Of a stretch of DNA of 60,435 bases, positions 1 to 8,654 are shown piece by piece. The first letter of the stretch is position 1. Each line of letters begins with the position of its first letter. This stretch comes from Polyangiaceae bacterium (GTDB lineage: Bacteria; Myxococcota_A; Polyangia; Polyangiales; Polyangiaceae): the NCBI GenBank assembly GCA_009781005.1, contig WQYX01000018.1, forward strand, positions 1 to 60,435, read 5' to 3'. The translations under genes were made by a program, and so were the position numbers. Below the pieces are notes generated by a model that did not search any database, was not told where the DNA came from, and saw nothing but the letters and a program-made list of their open reading frames with translations.

Positions 1-403
1 CTCCACTCAGACGAGCCGATCCCTTTGCTGCGAAGGACGTACGGCGCTTCTCGGACCTGCGGCGTACGTACAGTACGCCTCGGTCCTGCGATGCGGCGTG
101 CGCCCTTCTCGCTGCGGTCTCGGCCGTCTGCAGAAATCGCGTCATGAATTCTCCGGGCTAGCCTCGATTCGCTCGCGACGGCTGCCCTACACGCTCTGAC
201 TTCTCATGCGAAGCAAGTGAAGAAGAAACCTTCAGTAGGTACCAATCTTAAAGGTAAACTGAGCCCTTTTCAACCGGCATTTTGAATTGTGACGCGAATT
301 GCAAATCGAGGACACGCGCCAACTAACCACGTTATGAGCTATATGCGGCATTCGGACTCAGAGCATGTTTCCCAGCCTGCTGCGCGAATCGATTCGCTTC
401 GAT
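1..403. other. Non-coding stretch with a strong hairpin
   Basis: I see no gene here; frames on both strands are short. The clearest structure is a near-perfect hairpin at 53-86, with arms at about 53-67 and 73-86 (left arm GGACCTGCGGCGTAC) around a 5-base loop. It lies downstream of the minus-strand TssF-like gene ending at 487, so it could act as a transcription end or be a degenerate palindromic repeat. There is no T-tract beside it. The rest, from about 190 to 400, is less G+C-rich and has no recognisable feature. Confidence 0.4.
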
Positions 404-447
404 GGCGCCTTCGGCGCTGTCGGCCCGCCTACGGCGGGACCTCAGGG
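404..447 (-). repeat. 44-bp module shared with the palindromic element at 49329-49562
   Basis: These 44 bases match, in reverse complement, the stretch at about 49485-49528 inside the long palindromic element. The module holds two small nested hairpins (GGCGCC-TTC-GGCGCT and CCCGCC-TA-CGGCGGG). It lies between the end of the downstream-most TssF-like gene and the left part of the window. The characteristic outer termini (ACCGCTTTC) are not seen around it. It therefore looks like an isolated fragment or a separately mobile piece of the same repeat family. Confidence 0.6.
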
Positions 448-486
448 CGGTGGAATGCATAAGTCGCGGGGGCGGTGCTTCCCCTT

Positions 487-2238
487 TCACCCAAACGGAA
501 ACGGGAGGCGCTCCCCGTCGCGGGCGTCGTATTCCGCCACCACATCTCCCGTTTCACGGAGCGTAAGCTTCACGAAACGAAGGCGTTCGCTCCGCTCTGC
601 CAATGCGCGCGACAAAAACAAGCCAATAAGCCATGTTTCTGCGTGGCTCGAAAAGTCACGTTCGACGTCAATCGTAAATTCGTCCCCCCAACGGAAGACT
701 CCACCCTGGAGCATGTGCTCGCGGCAGTGCTCGCTCTGCACGAAACGGGGAGACCGAACCCACGTGCTGTTGTCTTGCGCTTTTTTTGATTCGTGCAGCC
801 GAACGAATTCGGCGAGCGCCGCGCACGCTGCCAGTCGCGTAGCCGGCATGCGCGCGTAAGCGCTCATGCGCCACGGGTAATGTTCGTCGAGAATGGCTCG
901 TGACGACTGTGCCACGCGCGTGACGTTCGGCATGCGCTCCGCCGCTCCAACATCACCAAAACCAAGACTGTCGGCGATGTCGCCATCGCTCACGAGCACT
1001 TCCCCCTTGATCACGGAGTGCGCGGAAAGAGCATTGAAACCCTCCAACGTTGCAAAAGAAACCTGAAGCTCGGTGCGAGGCTTGCTTGGCGAGATCGATT
1101 GCTCGAGAAGGTAGTAGACATCCTCAGGGTCGAGAGTGTGGGGTACCTCGGGTGCCTCCCACGAGTGGATGGGAACACGAACCGAGGCGTCTTCCGTTGA
1201 CTCGGAGTAGAGCGACTGAACGTGGAGGATCTCGGCACGGGGGCGCTCCGCCGCGCACACCTTCCACCGCGGTCCCCCCGCGCCGTAAAGCGGCTCAATC
1301 GCGCGGACGTATTGGTTCGTCGCGGGAGCGCAGAAAAGGAGCAGATTCTCGGAGTCAAGTTTGGATATCCCTTCCGTGACCCGACCGAGAGGAAGAGTGA
1401 GCTCGAGCTGCCCGGTATTCGGACTGCAAAATGCGCCAAGGTGCAAATCGAAAAAGCAAAAACTCTCTGGGAAAGCGAAGAGATCTCGCAAAAGAGGACT
1501 CGACGAGAAGCGATCTCGCGGCGCGGACACCAAGGGCGGCTCCTCCGTATCCACCCGAACCCACGAAAGCGACCGAGCGGGCAGCTCCGTTTCGGCGGAG
1601 CGATTGCCTCTAGGATCCACCACAACGGCGCGAATGGGTTCTTTCGCGATACGTAAAGCGTGGATCAGATCGAGCGCCACCCGGACGGAATCGAGGTGCA
1701 CGAAAATGCGCACAGTCTCGGGGAGGGCACTCCCAAGAGCAACTCCCCCGGAACCCAAAAGGGTAAAACGGAGGATCTGCGTTTGTGCGTCAAGGCGATC
1801 GACGCGGGCCTCCGCGAGCTCGAAGGGAGCAATACTGACTGGCCACATCACTTCGAACGTCACCTCGGCCCCCTCCACGTTGGCCGTGAGCCTTTTCCCC
1901 TCTTTCTCGACGAGCATGGTGCGGACCCCCTGGCTCTGCACGATGGTGGATGCCGGACGCGGGCGAAGGCATTCCGGAAGGGCTGCCGCAACGAGAGAGC
2001 GCGCAAGCATTTGCCCATCGTCCGCCACGCGGGACTGCGCCGACGCGAATGCAAAAGCTGCCGTCTGCACCAACCGGCCGACCCGGCGGTCGGCATCGCG
2101 AGTGAAGAGGTGTTGGAGATGGGGATAGCGCTGGGTAAGACGCCCCACCCTCGTCCAAAGGCCGTTCAGTTCACGCTCGAAGTGATCTCGGAACATGGCA
2201 GATATCGTCAACTCCTCCCTGTCCGTCCACCCGCTCAA
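487..2238 (-). CDS. TssF-like type VI secretion baseplate protein (copy A)
   Basis: A protein of 583 residues. The N-terminal part (about residues 15-100) follows the TssF/VasA pattern: FERELNGLWTRVGRL, then a long helical stretch, a leucine-rich segment ending in LPECLRPRPASTIVQ, and later FPESFCFFDL, equivalent to the FPEKF-FFDL turn of the family. TssF forms part of the cytoplasmic baseplate wedge (TssE/F/G/K) of the contractile type VI secretion machine. The length is close to that of characterised TssF proteins (about 590-620). It follows a paralogue on the same strand after 31 bases. An internal ATG at 2196 is an alternative start. No other T6SS gene is in view, so it may belong to a larger cluster off the left edge or be an orphan. 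Family assignment is by motif recognition only. Confidence 0.62.
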   Translation of the reverse strand: MSGWTDREELTISAMFRDHFERELNGLWTRVGRLTQRYPHLQHLFTRDADRRVGRLVQTAAFAFASAQSRVADDGQMLARSLVAAALPECLRPRPASTIVQSQGVRTMLVEKEGKRLTANVEGAEVTFEVMWPVSIAPFELAEARVDRLDAQTQILRFTLLGSGGVALGSALPETVRIFVHLDSVRVALDLIHALRIAKEPIRAVVVDPRGNRSAETELPARSLSWVRVDTEEPPLVSAPRDRFSSSPLLRDLFAFPESFCFFDLHLGAFCSPNTGQLELTLPLGRVTEGISKLDSENLLLFCAPATNQYVRAIEPLYGAGGPRWKVCAAERPRAEILHVQSLYSESTEDASVRVPIHSWEAPEVPHTLDPEDVYYLLEQSISPSKPRTELQVSFATLEGFNALSAHSVIKGEVLVSDGDIADSLGFGDVGAAERMPNVTRVAQSSRAILDEHYPWRMSAYARMPATRLAACAALAEFVRLHESKKAQDNSTWVRSPRFVQSEHCREHMLQGGVFRWGDEFTIDVERDFSSHAETWLIGLFLSRALAERSERLRFVKLTLRETGDVVAEYDARDGERLPFPFG

Positions 2239-2269
2239 TGAAAGAAGATGCGCGTGTGCCCGGCCAGGA

Positions 2270-3970
2270 TTATTCGGTTTTTCGCGGAAACGTAAGGCGG
2301 ATATTATTTTTCGTGCAAAGTGCTTCGCAAAGGTAAAATCGATTGGTGCTCACGTGTGCTTCGAATGCGTTTCCGAGCAGACGGAGAAAGAGCGCCACGT
2401 CGCCAAGGCCGCGAAAGGGCGTCTCGTCCAGCGTAAATTCTGCCCGGTAACCGTGACGCGCCTCCGCTGAGTCCACGGCCATTCCCACTTCCAAAGAGGC
2501 GAGAGCGGCAATGCGCGCGAGGTTGGCCCGCACGGCGGCAGGCTCGACTCCGCGACGAGGAAGGAGCGACAGCAGCAGATTCTTTAGTGTGAAGAGTGTG
2601 TCTTGCCGTGCAATTGCGGCGCGCTTGCTTGCCTGAAGCATAAGCTCCACCCCCGTTGCCGCCGGAACATAAGGCGAGCAGGCAATCAGGTTACGTGCGC
2701 GAACATTGGCCGGAAAGCCCGCCCCCGGTTCCGTGAGCTCCCCGGGGCGCAACGCGCCTCCGCGCGCGCGGTTGGTTGCCAAGAGATTGAGCGACAAAGC
2801 GTGCGGCGCGTGCGGTGGCGCGTAGCCGCGAGGGCAGCTAAGCGTCAGGACGACGTCTGCTTCGGTGCGCGCCGGGGACAGAACGAGCTCAGTTGAAAAT
2901 GCATAAGGAAAATCTGTTGGAAGATTCGCTGCCCGAAACCGGCGAAGTGGAGGCAACACCTTGGGAGAAGCTTTTAAATCGCTGAGCGGGATGGCGTTGG
3001 CCGCCACGACGGCGTACACGCCTCCCTGGGCAAAGGGCAGTCCGGCCACACGCACCGGAAAACTCGAGATTTCGGGACCGACCACGTGCGGTTCGGAGGT
3101 GGTGGAGAATAGATTGACTGCTGGTACGCAGTGGGGCCGCAAAGCATCTTCGTCGAGCACGACGCGCCCGGGCACCTGCGCGTCGAAGTGAATCGTCACT
3201 ATGGCTTCACGGGCTGAAATGCCATCGAGCGCCCGGTCAAATCCCGTTAGCTCGAAAAACGAAAACTTCTCCGGCAGCAAAAAATATTCGCGCGCAAAGG
3301 CAAATGCCGTTTGAGGCGCGTCGATCTCCGGTGCAAGGGCATCTTCGACGCGAGTGCCATAACTGCGCATCTTTCCCAAGGGAATCGTGATGCCGCCGGG
3401 CAACGTGAGTTCGCAGCGGTCGGTGTGCGAAAGCACGTGATCGAGCAAGAGCAGCGCCACCTCGCGCGAGCCGTCGATATAGAGACGCAAGCGTGATCCG
3501 ACAGCGCTGCGGAGGCCCGCTTCGGCCGGCGTGCTGACGGCAAATTGCAGGGCATCCCCCGCAATCGATCCTCCGCGCACGACGCGGGCGCGCTCGACGC
3601 GCAGCGGTCCCACGTCCACATCGCTCACGAGCCGGAAGCGGCACGGCGCGGGTTCACGCGTGGTGATCTCCGCGCCGGTATTCACGCGCGTCATCCGGTC
3701 AGCGGACAGTTCTACGATCGTTGCCGCAGGAAAGGGGCGCAGAAGAGACGGGGCAACGACCTCGGCAAGCGTGCGGAACCCATCTGCCTGAAACTCGCCG
3801 GTCTTGTCGACGAGGGTGGCGCCGAGATAGGCGAGCCCCTCGCGCATGCGCTCGATGGTTGGATCCACGACGGTGCGTCCGAGAAGGCCGGCCAGCGCCG
3901 GCTGCGCATCGGCAAAATCACGGGCCGCGGCAAGAAGCGAGGCGAAGCCGCTCGTCGGAAAACGCGTCAT
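2270..3970 (-). CDS. TssF-like type VI secretion baseplate protein (copy B)
   Basis: A protein of 566 residues and a second TssF-like paralogue immediately upstream of copy A in the same transcript. It keeps the family landmarks more clearly than copy A: ARDFADAQPALAGLLG near the N-terminus, PTIERMREGLAYLGATL, then VAPSLLRPFPAATIVEL and, near residue 235, LLPEKFSFFELTGFDRAL. It would sit in the T6SS baseplate. The start at 3970 leaves 93 bases to the divergent metG gene, which must hold promoters for both directions. Two different TssF-like proteins side by side are unusual. They could form a hetero-wedge, serve two baseplates, or belong to a TssF-derived system with a different role. Confidence 0.65.
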   Translation of the reverse strand: MTRFPTSGFASLLAAARDFADAQPALAGLLGRTVVDPTIERMREGLAYLGATLVDKTGEFQADGFRTLAEVVAPSLLRPFPAATIVELSADRMTRVNTGAEITTREPAPCRFRLVSDVDVGPLRVERARVVRGGSIAGDALQFAVSTPAEAGLRSAVGSRLRLYIDGSREVALLLLDHVLSHTDRCELTLPGGITIPLGKMRSYGTRVEDALAPEIDAPQTAFAFAREYFLLPEKFSFFELTGFDRALDGISAREAIVTIHFDAQVPGRVVLDEDALRPHCVPAVNLFSTTSEPHVVGPEISSFPVRVAGLPFAQGGVYAVVAANAIPLSDLKASPKVLPPLRRFRAANLPTDFPYAFSTELVLSPARTEADVVLTLSCPRGYAPPHAPHALSLNLLATNRARGGALRPGELTEPGAGFPANVRARNLIACSPYVPAATGVELMLQASKRAAIARQDTLFTLKNLLLSLLPRRGVEPAAVRANLARIAALASLEVGMAVDSAEARHGYRAEFTLDETPFRGLGDVALFLRLLGNAFEAHVSTNRFYLCEALCTKNNIRLTFPRKTE

Positions 3971-4063
3971 CTGATCATTGCACGCTAAGGGAAAGCCGCG
4001 CTTCCTTCAATCTAATTGAGCGCGCCATGAAACAGAAAGGGCGTGCTAAAGCACCCCGCTGCC

Positions 4064-6052
4064 ATGGGACGCTTCTATGTTACAACCCCGATCTACTACG
4101 TGAATGACGTGCCGCATCTCGGCACCGCATACACCACGATTGTTGCCGATGCGCTGCGCCGGTTTCACCTTCTCCAGGGCGACGAAACCTTCATGCTCAC
4201 CGGCACCGACGAGCACGGACTCAAGATCGAGCGGCAGGCAAAGGAGCAACACCTCGATCCAAAGGCATTCACGGACAAGATCAGCGCGCGCTTCATGGAG
4301 GCTTGGCCGAAACTCGATATCTTCCCGGATCGCTTCATTCGCACCACCGACGCCGATCACGAAGCCTTCGTTGCCGAGCTCTGGAAAAAGATCGAAGCAA
4401 ACGGTGATTTGTACGAAGGCGAATACGAGGGCTGGTATTGCGTTGGTTGCGAATCACTCAAAACTGACAAAGAACTCGAACCAGGAAATCTCTGCCCGCT
4501 GCACAAGACACCGGTGGAGCGCGTAAAGGAGAAAAGCTATTTCTTCCGGCTCGAGAAATGGCAAAAGCCGTTGCTCGATTTTTATGGGCGCCACCCGGAC
4601 TTCATTCGACCCGAATCACGTCGCAACGAAGTCCTGTCGTTCGTAGAGAGCGGCCTAAAGGATCTCTCCGTCTCGCGTACGAGCTTTACGTGGGGCATCC
4701 CCGTTCCCGGCAATCCGAAACACGTCATGTACGTGTGGTTCGACGCGCTCGCGAATTACCTCACAGCGCTCAACCACGGGTCCCTTTCTCGTTTCTGGGC
4801 GCCGAGCGGCAAAGTCGTCCACCTCGTTGGCAAAGACATTCTGCGCTTTCATGCGGTCTTCTGGCCCGCCTTTCTTTTGAGTGCAGGATACACGGAAGAG
4901 CAAATCCCCCAGGTTGTCTTCGCACACGGATTTCTCACCATCGACGGCCAGAAGATGGGCAAAGCGCTGCGCAACGCCGTCGATCCGCTGAAGATCGCTC
5001 ACGAGCTCGGCGCCGACGTATTGCGTTATCACCTCTTGCGCGCCATTGCCTTTGGGCAGGATGGCGACTTCGATCACGCCGCGCTCATCGAGCGATACAA
5101 TGCCGATCTCGGGAAGAACCTCGGCAATCTTCTGTCGCGCGTGCTCGGCTTATGCACGAAACTCGCGAACGGGAAGGTGCCCGTCTTCGGGGAGCGCACT
5201 GCCCTCGAAGACGAGCTTTTTTCGCGTGTCAAAGCAGATCTTGCCATGGTTCGCTCGGCGTGGGAATCGATCGAGCCGCACCGCGCGCTCGAGACCACCT
5301 TCGCCATCAGCTCGGCGGCGAACACCTACGTGGATCGTGCGGCGCCGTGGGCAGCCGCGAAAACGGATCCGGCGCGCGCACACACCATCCTGGCAGCACT
5401 GCTCGAAGTCCTTGCAGCGCTGTCCGTCGCGATCTGGCCGGCCATGCCCAACAAGAGCAATACCATGCGCGCGCAGCTTGGCTTGCCACCCGTCGAGCCT
5501 AGGGTTGGCGAGGATGCCTTCCCTACCGAGCTTGGGTCTTTGCTGAAGCCAGGCGCGCCGCTCGCGCCTGCCGGGCCGCTCTTTCAGACGTTCGACAAGA
5601 ACGGCACGAAGGCCATGGTCGACAAACTCGTGCCCAGAGTGGAAATACCAAAAACGGCAGATAACAAAACAACCGAAAGCACTGATATCGAAGTGTCAAC
5701 AACGATTGCCTACGACGATTTCGCAAAAATCGATTTGCGCGTCGGCCTCGTGAAATCCGCCGAGAGAGTTCCAAAGAAAGACAAGCTTCTCCGGCTGACG
5801 ATGGATCTCGGCGAACCTTCGCCTCGCACCCTCGTGGCCGGCCTCGCGCTGTCCTTTCAGCCGGCTGAACTCGTCGGCCGTAAGGTACTCGTCGTTGCAA
5901 ACCTCGCCCCGCGAGACTTCGGCTCAGCCGATTTCGGATCCGGCAAAGAAAAACTCGTCTCCCACGGCATGCTCCTCGCCAGCGGCCCGTCCGAGGATCT
6001 GAGGCTCGCCACCATCGACGGCGACGCGGCACCCGGCGCGAAACTGAAGTAG
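4064..6052 (+). CDS. metG: Methionine--tRNA ligase
   Basis: Charges tRNA-Met in the cytoplasm. The 662-residue protein has the class I signature PHLG at residues 17-20 and a zinc-knuckle-like segment CVGCESL...CPLHK. The KMSKS loop reads KMGKA at about residues 297-301. A C-terminal EMAP/Trbp111-type tRNA-binding domain starts near residue 550 (FAKIDLRVG). The ATG at 4064 is preferred because the family begins with the sequence seen there (GRFYVTTPIYYVND); a GTG at 4043 would add seven residues. The gene diverges from the TssF-like pair. KMGKA instead of KMSKS is the only catalytic-loop deviation I see. Confidence 0.96.
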   Translation: MGRFYVTTPIYYVNDVPHLGTAYTTIVADALRRFHLLQGDETFMLTGTDEHGLKIERQAKEQHLDPKAFTDKISARFMEAWPKLDIFPDRFIRTTDADHEAFVAELWKKIEANGDLYEGEYEGWYCVGCESLKTDKELEPGNLCPLHKTPVERVKEKSYFFRLEKWQKPLLDFYGRHPDFIRPESRRNEVLSFVESGLKDLSVSRTSFTWGIPVPGNPKHVMYVWFDALANYLTALNHGSLSRFWAPSGKVVHLVGKDILRFHAVFWPAFLLSAGYTEEQIPQVVFAHGFLTIDGQKMGKALRNAVDPLKIAHELGADVLRYHLLRAIAFGQDGDFDHAALIERYNADLGKNLGNLLSRVLGLCTKLANGKVPVFGERTALEDELFSRVKADLAMVRSAWESIEPHRALETTFAISSAANTYVDRAAPWAAAKTDPARAHTILAALLEVLAALSVAIWPAMPNKSNTMRAQLGLPPVEPRVGEDAFPTELGSLLKPGAPLAPAGPLFQTFDKNGTKAMVDKLVPRVEIPKTADNKTTESTDIEVSTTIAYDDFAKIDLRVGLVKSAERVPKKDKLLRLTMDLGEPSPRTLVAGLALSFQPAELVGRKVLVVANLAPRDFGSADFGSGKEKLVSHGMLLASGPSEDLRLATIDGDAAPGAKLK

Positions 6053-6085
6053 AAGCTCTGAGTGGAGCGTCGTGAATAAAGCGGA

Positions 6086-6114
6086 TTGAAACTCGATCAA
6101 AAGGAAGATATTGC
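6086..6114 (+). promoter_or_regulatory. Possible sigma-70-type promoter for the 6166 lipoprotein gene
   Basis: TTGAAA at 6086-6091 is followed after exactly 17 bases by TATTGC at 6109-6114, in an A+T-rich stretch between metG and the lipoprotein gene. Spacing and the -35 box fit a housekeeping promoter; the -10 box is only a moderate match. Confidence 0.35.
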
Positions 6115-6165
6115 TTCTATAAAAACGTGGGATGCATGTCTCCCAATTTCGGACAGGATATTATT

Positions 6166-7188
6166 ATGAAAATCTTTTATGGTTTGCTCGTTGCCAGCGC
6201 CTGTCTCGCGTCGTGCTACAAGTTCACCGCCGTTGACAGCGCTACGACGGATGCCGGCGATAGCGGCCCGAAAACGCCGGACAAAGGCGATGGCAGCACC
6301 GAAAGCGGCGGCCCTATCCAGCAAACGACAGCAGATAACCTCGGGCTGCAGGTCTCCTACATCGACAGCCTTACCTGGAACGCCGATTCGCTCTACTTCA
6401 CGGAGCCGTACGACACGAAACCGGTCATCGTGAAATACACACCGGCTTCCAATAGCACGATGGAATATGTTTACCCAACAACCGGCGCTCCGCTCGGCAT
6501 CACCAACGACGGAAAGACCAGCGACTTGATCTTTGCGGCCTCGCCCACCGACAGCAAAGGCGCCATATGGCGTGTGCCGGCGGGCCTCGACACGGAACAG
6601 ACGAAGGCGGCAAGTCAGATCAACGTCGGCACCGCATCATGGTATTCGCCGAACGAAGTCGTGGTGCGCCCCACCGACGGCATGATTTACGTGACCGATC
6701 CCGGCTACCAGTTGAGCAGCGACGCGAACGGCGTCTACCGCGTGGATCCTACAGGTGCCGTGTCAACGGTTGCTACATTCAGCGGTGATCAGCCGAATGG
6801 CATTGCGCTTTCACCCGACAGTGGCACGCTCTATGTCTCGCTCACAGAACGGGACAAAGCCAAGACACCAAGCATTGTCAAATTCACCGTGAACGCGGAC
6901 GGGTCCACGAGCGACTCGGTGAAGTTCGTTGACATGCCCAACGATTCCTTGCCCGATGGTCTCGCGGTGGACACGGAGGGCAACGTCTTCGCGGCCACGC
7001 AAACGGGCGTTCAGGTCTTCGCGCAGGACGGCCATCCGTGGGGCACCATCACCGTTCCAGCTCCCGCAACGTTGGTGACGAACGTTGCCTTCGGAGATGC
7101 CGATCTCAAAACGCTCTACATCGCAACCGACGACGGACTCTTCAAGGCTCGCGTGAATTTTGCCGGCTTGTCCTACATGTCGCAGTAG
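6166..7188 (+). CDS. Lipoprotein with a predicted SMP-30/NHL-like beta-propeller
   Basis: Starting at the ATG at 6166, the 340-residue product has a lipoprotein signal: a Lys-led N-terminus, a hydrophobic core and lipobox LASC with Cys near residue 20. A Gly/Asp/Ser-rich linker follows. The mature part holds repeated strands with motifs such as GITNDGKTSDLIF, NGIALSPDSGTLYVS and DGLAVDTEGNVFAAT, typical of SMP-30/gluconolactonase or NHL propellers. It is probably anchored in the outer membrane or periplasm. No substrate can be named. A GTG at 6127 would put 13 extra residues before the signal peptide and is unlikely. Confidence 0.7.
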   Translation: MKIFYGLLVASACLASCYKFTAVDSATTDAGDSGPKTPDKGDGSTESGGPIQQTTADNLGLQVSYIDSLTWNADSLYFTEPYDTKPVIVKYTPASNSTMEYVYPTTGAPLGITNDGKTSDLIFAASPTDSKGAIWRVPAGLDTEQTKAASQINVGTASWYSPNEVVVRPTDGMIYVTDPGYQLSSDANGVYRVDPTGAVSTVATFSGDQPNGIALSPDSGTLYVSLTERDKAKTPSIVKFTVNADGSTSDSVKFVDMPNDSLPDGLAVDTEGNVFAATQTGVQVFAQDGHPWGTITVPAPATLVTNVAFGDADLKTLYIATDDGLFKARVNFAGLSYMSQ

Positions 7189-7323
7189 GACTCTTACCCT
7201 CGGGCGAACAGCCGCCGCGAGTGAATCGAGGCATCCCGATCTTCGGGCGTATCCTCGACGAAAAAAACTCGTCCAGTGGCGCATTGAGAACGTGACTCGC
7301 TGGCGCGTGTGTTTCTCCAAATA

Positions 7324-7338
7324 TTTTACACCGTAAAA
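7324..7338. promoter_or_regulatory. Palindrome upstream of glgC (candidate operator)
   Basis: A perfect inverted repeat TTTTAC-ACC-GTAAAA lies 35-50 bases upstream of the glgC start codon, inside a 185-base gap. Position and symmetry suit a dimeric regulator site overlapping the glgC promoter. No regulator can be named. Confidence 0.25.
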
Positions 7339-7373
7339 CACCTCTCCTCTTCTATCCTACGGACTGGCACACC

Positions 7374-8654
7374 ATGCAGGTTCAAGGCCCAAGCTTCGAT
7401 CCGAATCAGGTGCTCGTCATGGTTCTCGCCGGCGGCGAGGGCAAGCGCCTCTACCCATTGACCCTCGACCGGGCGAAACCCGCCGTACCCTTTGCCGGCC
7501 GCTATCGCATCATCGACATCGTCCTGTCGAACTTCGTCAATTCCGGGCTGTCGCGCATCAAAGTCCTCACGCAGTACAAGAGCGCGTCACTCGAGGAGCA
7601 CATCGCGCGCGTCTGGCGCCTGTCGCCCATCCTCGATCAATTCATCGAGGCCATCCCAGCGCAGCAGCGCACGGGACTTTCATGGTTCAAGGGCTCCGCT
7701 GACGCGGTCTACCAATGCCAGCACGTCATCACGGACGAGCGTCCGGAGATCGTGTGTATCTTCGGCGGTGACCACGTCTACAAGATGGACGTGCGCCAGA
7801 TGATTCAGTCGCACATCGCACGCAACGCCGCTGCCACCGTTGCGGCCATCCCCGTGCCCCGTCGCGACGCGAGCGAGTTCGGCGTCCTCGAAATCGACGA
7901 GGATGGACGCATCGTCGCCTTCCACGAAAAAGTGCAGAACCCGCCGGTCATGCCGGGCACGGAAGACATGTGCCTTGCGTCGATGGGCAACTACGTTTTT
8001 CGGAGCGACGATCTCATTCACGAACTGAATCGCGACGCGAACGTCGAATCCAGCAAGCACGACTTCGGTCACGACATCCTTCCGCGCATGGTCGCGGACG
8101 GTCAGGAGATTTACGCGTACGACTTCGCCAAGAATCGCGTGCCCGGTGAGGAAGAGCGCGCTCTTGGTTACTGGCGCGACATCGGGACCATCGAAGCGTA
8201 CTGGGAAGCGCAAATGGACCTCATCGGGATCCATCCGCTCTTCAATCTGTACAACGAGCGCTGGCCGATCCGCACGGGCGTAACGCATGATCCGCCCGCG
8301 AAGTTCGTCTTCCGCGACGAAGCCCACGCGCGCGTCGGTATCGCGACCGACTCGATGGTCAGCCACGGCTGCATCATCTCCGGTGGTCGCATCCACAAGA
8401 GCGTTCTGTCGGTCGGCTGCCGAATCAACTCCTTCAGCGAAGTCGAAGAGAGCGTTCTCTTCGAGCAAGTGCGCATTGGACGGCACGCCAAGATTCGAAG
8501 GTGCATCATCGACAAGGACGTCGAGGTGCCTGCGGGTGTCGAGGTCGGCTTCAACCTCGACGCAGATCGAAAACGATTTTTCGTGACAGACAACGGCATC
8601 GTCGTCATTCCAAAGCGCGCAAAGCTCGACGACGAGACCATGTGGCGCCTTTGA
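7374..8654 (+). CDS. glgC: Glucose-1-phosphate adenylyltransferase
   Basis: Makes ADP-glucose from ATP and glucose 1-phosphate for glycogen synthesis. The 426-residue protein has the nucleotidyltransferase signature VLAGGEGKRLYPLT near residue 17, then RAKPAVPFAG, GSADAVYQ and FGGDHVYKMD. The C-terminal third is a left-handed beta-helix with hexapeptide-like repeats (SMVSHGCIISGGRIHKSVLS). Length matches bacterial GlgC. It is the first gene of a compact run and overlaps the phosphatase gene behind it by about 13 bases, so translation is probably coupled. A palindrome upstream (7324) may be its operator. Confidence 0.95.
   Translation: MQVQGPSFDPNQVLVMVLAGGEGKRLYPLTLDRAKPAVPFAGRYRIIDIVLSNFVNSGLSRIKVLTQYKSASLEEHIARVWRLSPILDQFIEAIPAQQRTGLSWFKGSADAVYQCQHVITDERPEIVCIFGGDHVYKMDVRQMIQSHIARNAAATVAAIPVPRRDASEFGVLEIDEDGRIVAFHEKVQNPPVMPGTEDMCLASMGNYVFRSDDLIHELNRDANVESSKHDFGHDILPRMVADGQEIYAYDFAKNRVPGEEERALGYWRDIGTIEAYWEAQMDLIGIHPLFNLYNERWPIRTGVTHDPPAKFVFRDEAHARVGIATDSMVSHGCIISGGRIHKSVLSVGCRINSFSEVEESVLFEQVRIGRHAKIRRCIIDKDVEVPAGVEVGFNLDADRKRFFVTDNGIVVIPKRAKLDDETMWRL

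Noticed and set aside
365..859. Plus-strand open frame opposite the first TssF-like gene
   Set aside because: It is the antisense shadow of the TssF-like gene and overlaps the 44-bp repeat; composition is Arg/Ser-rich as expected for a shadow.
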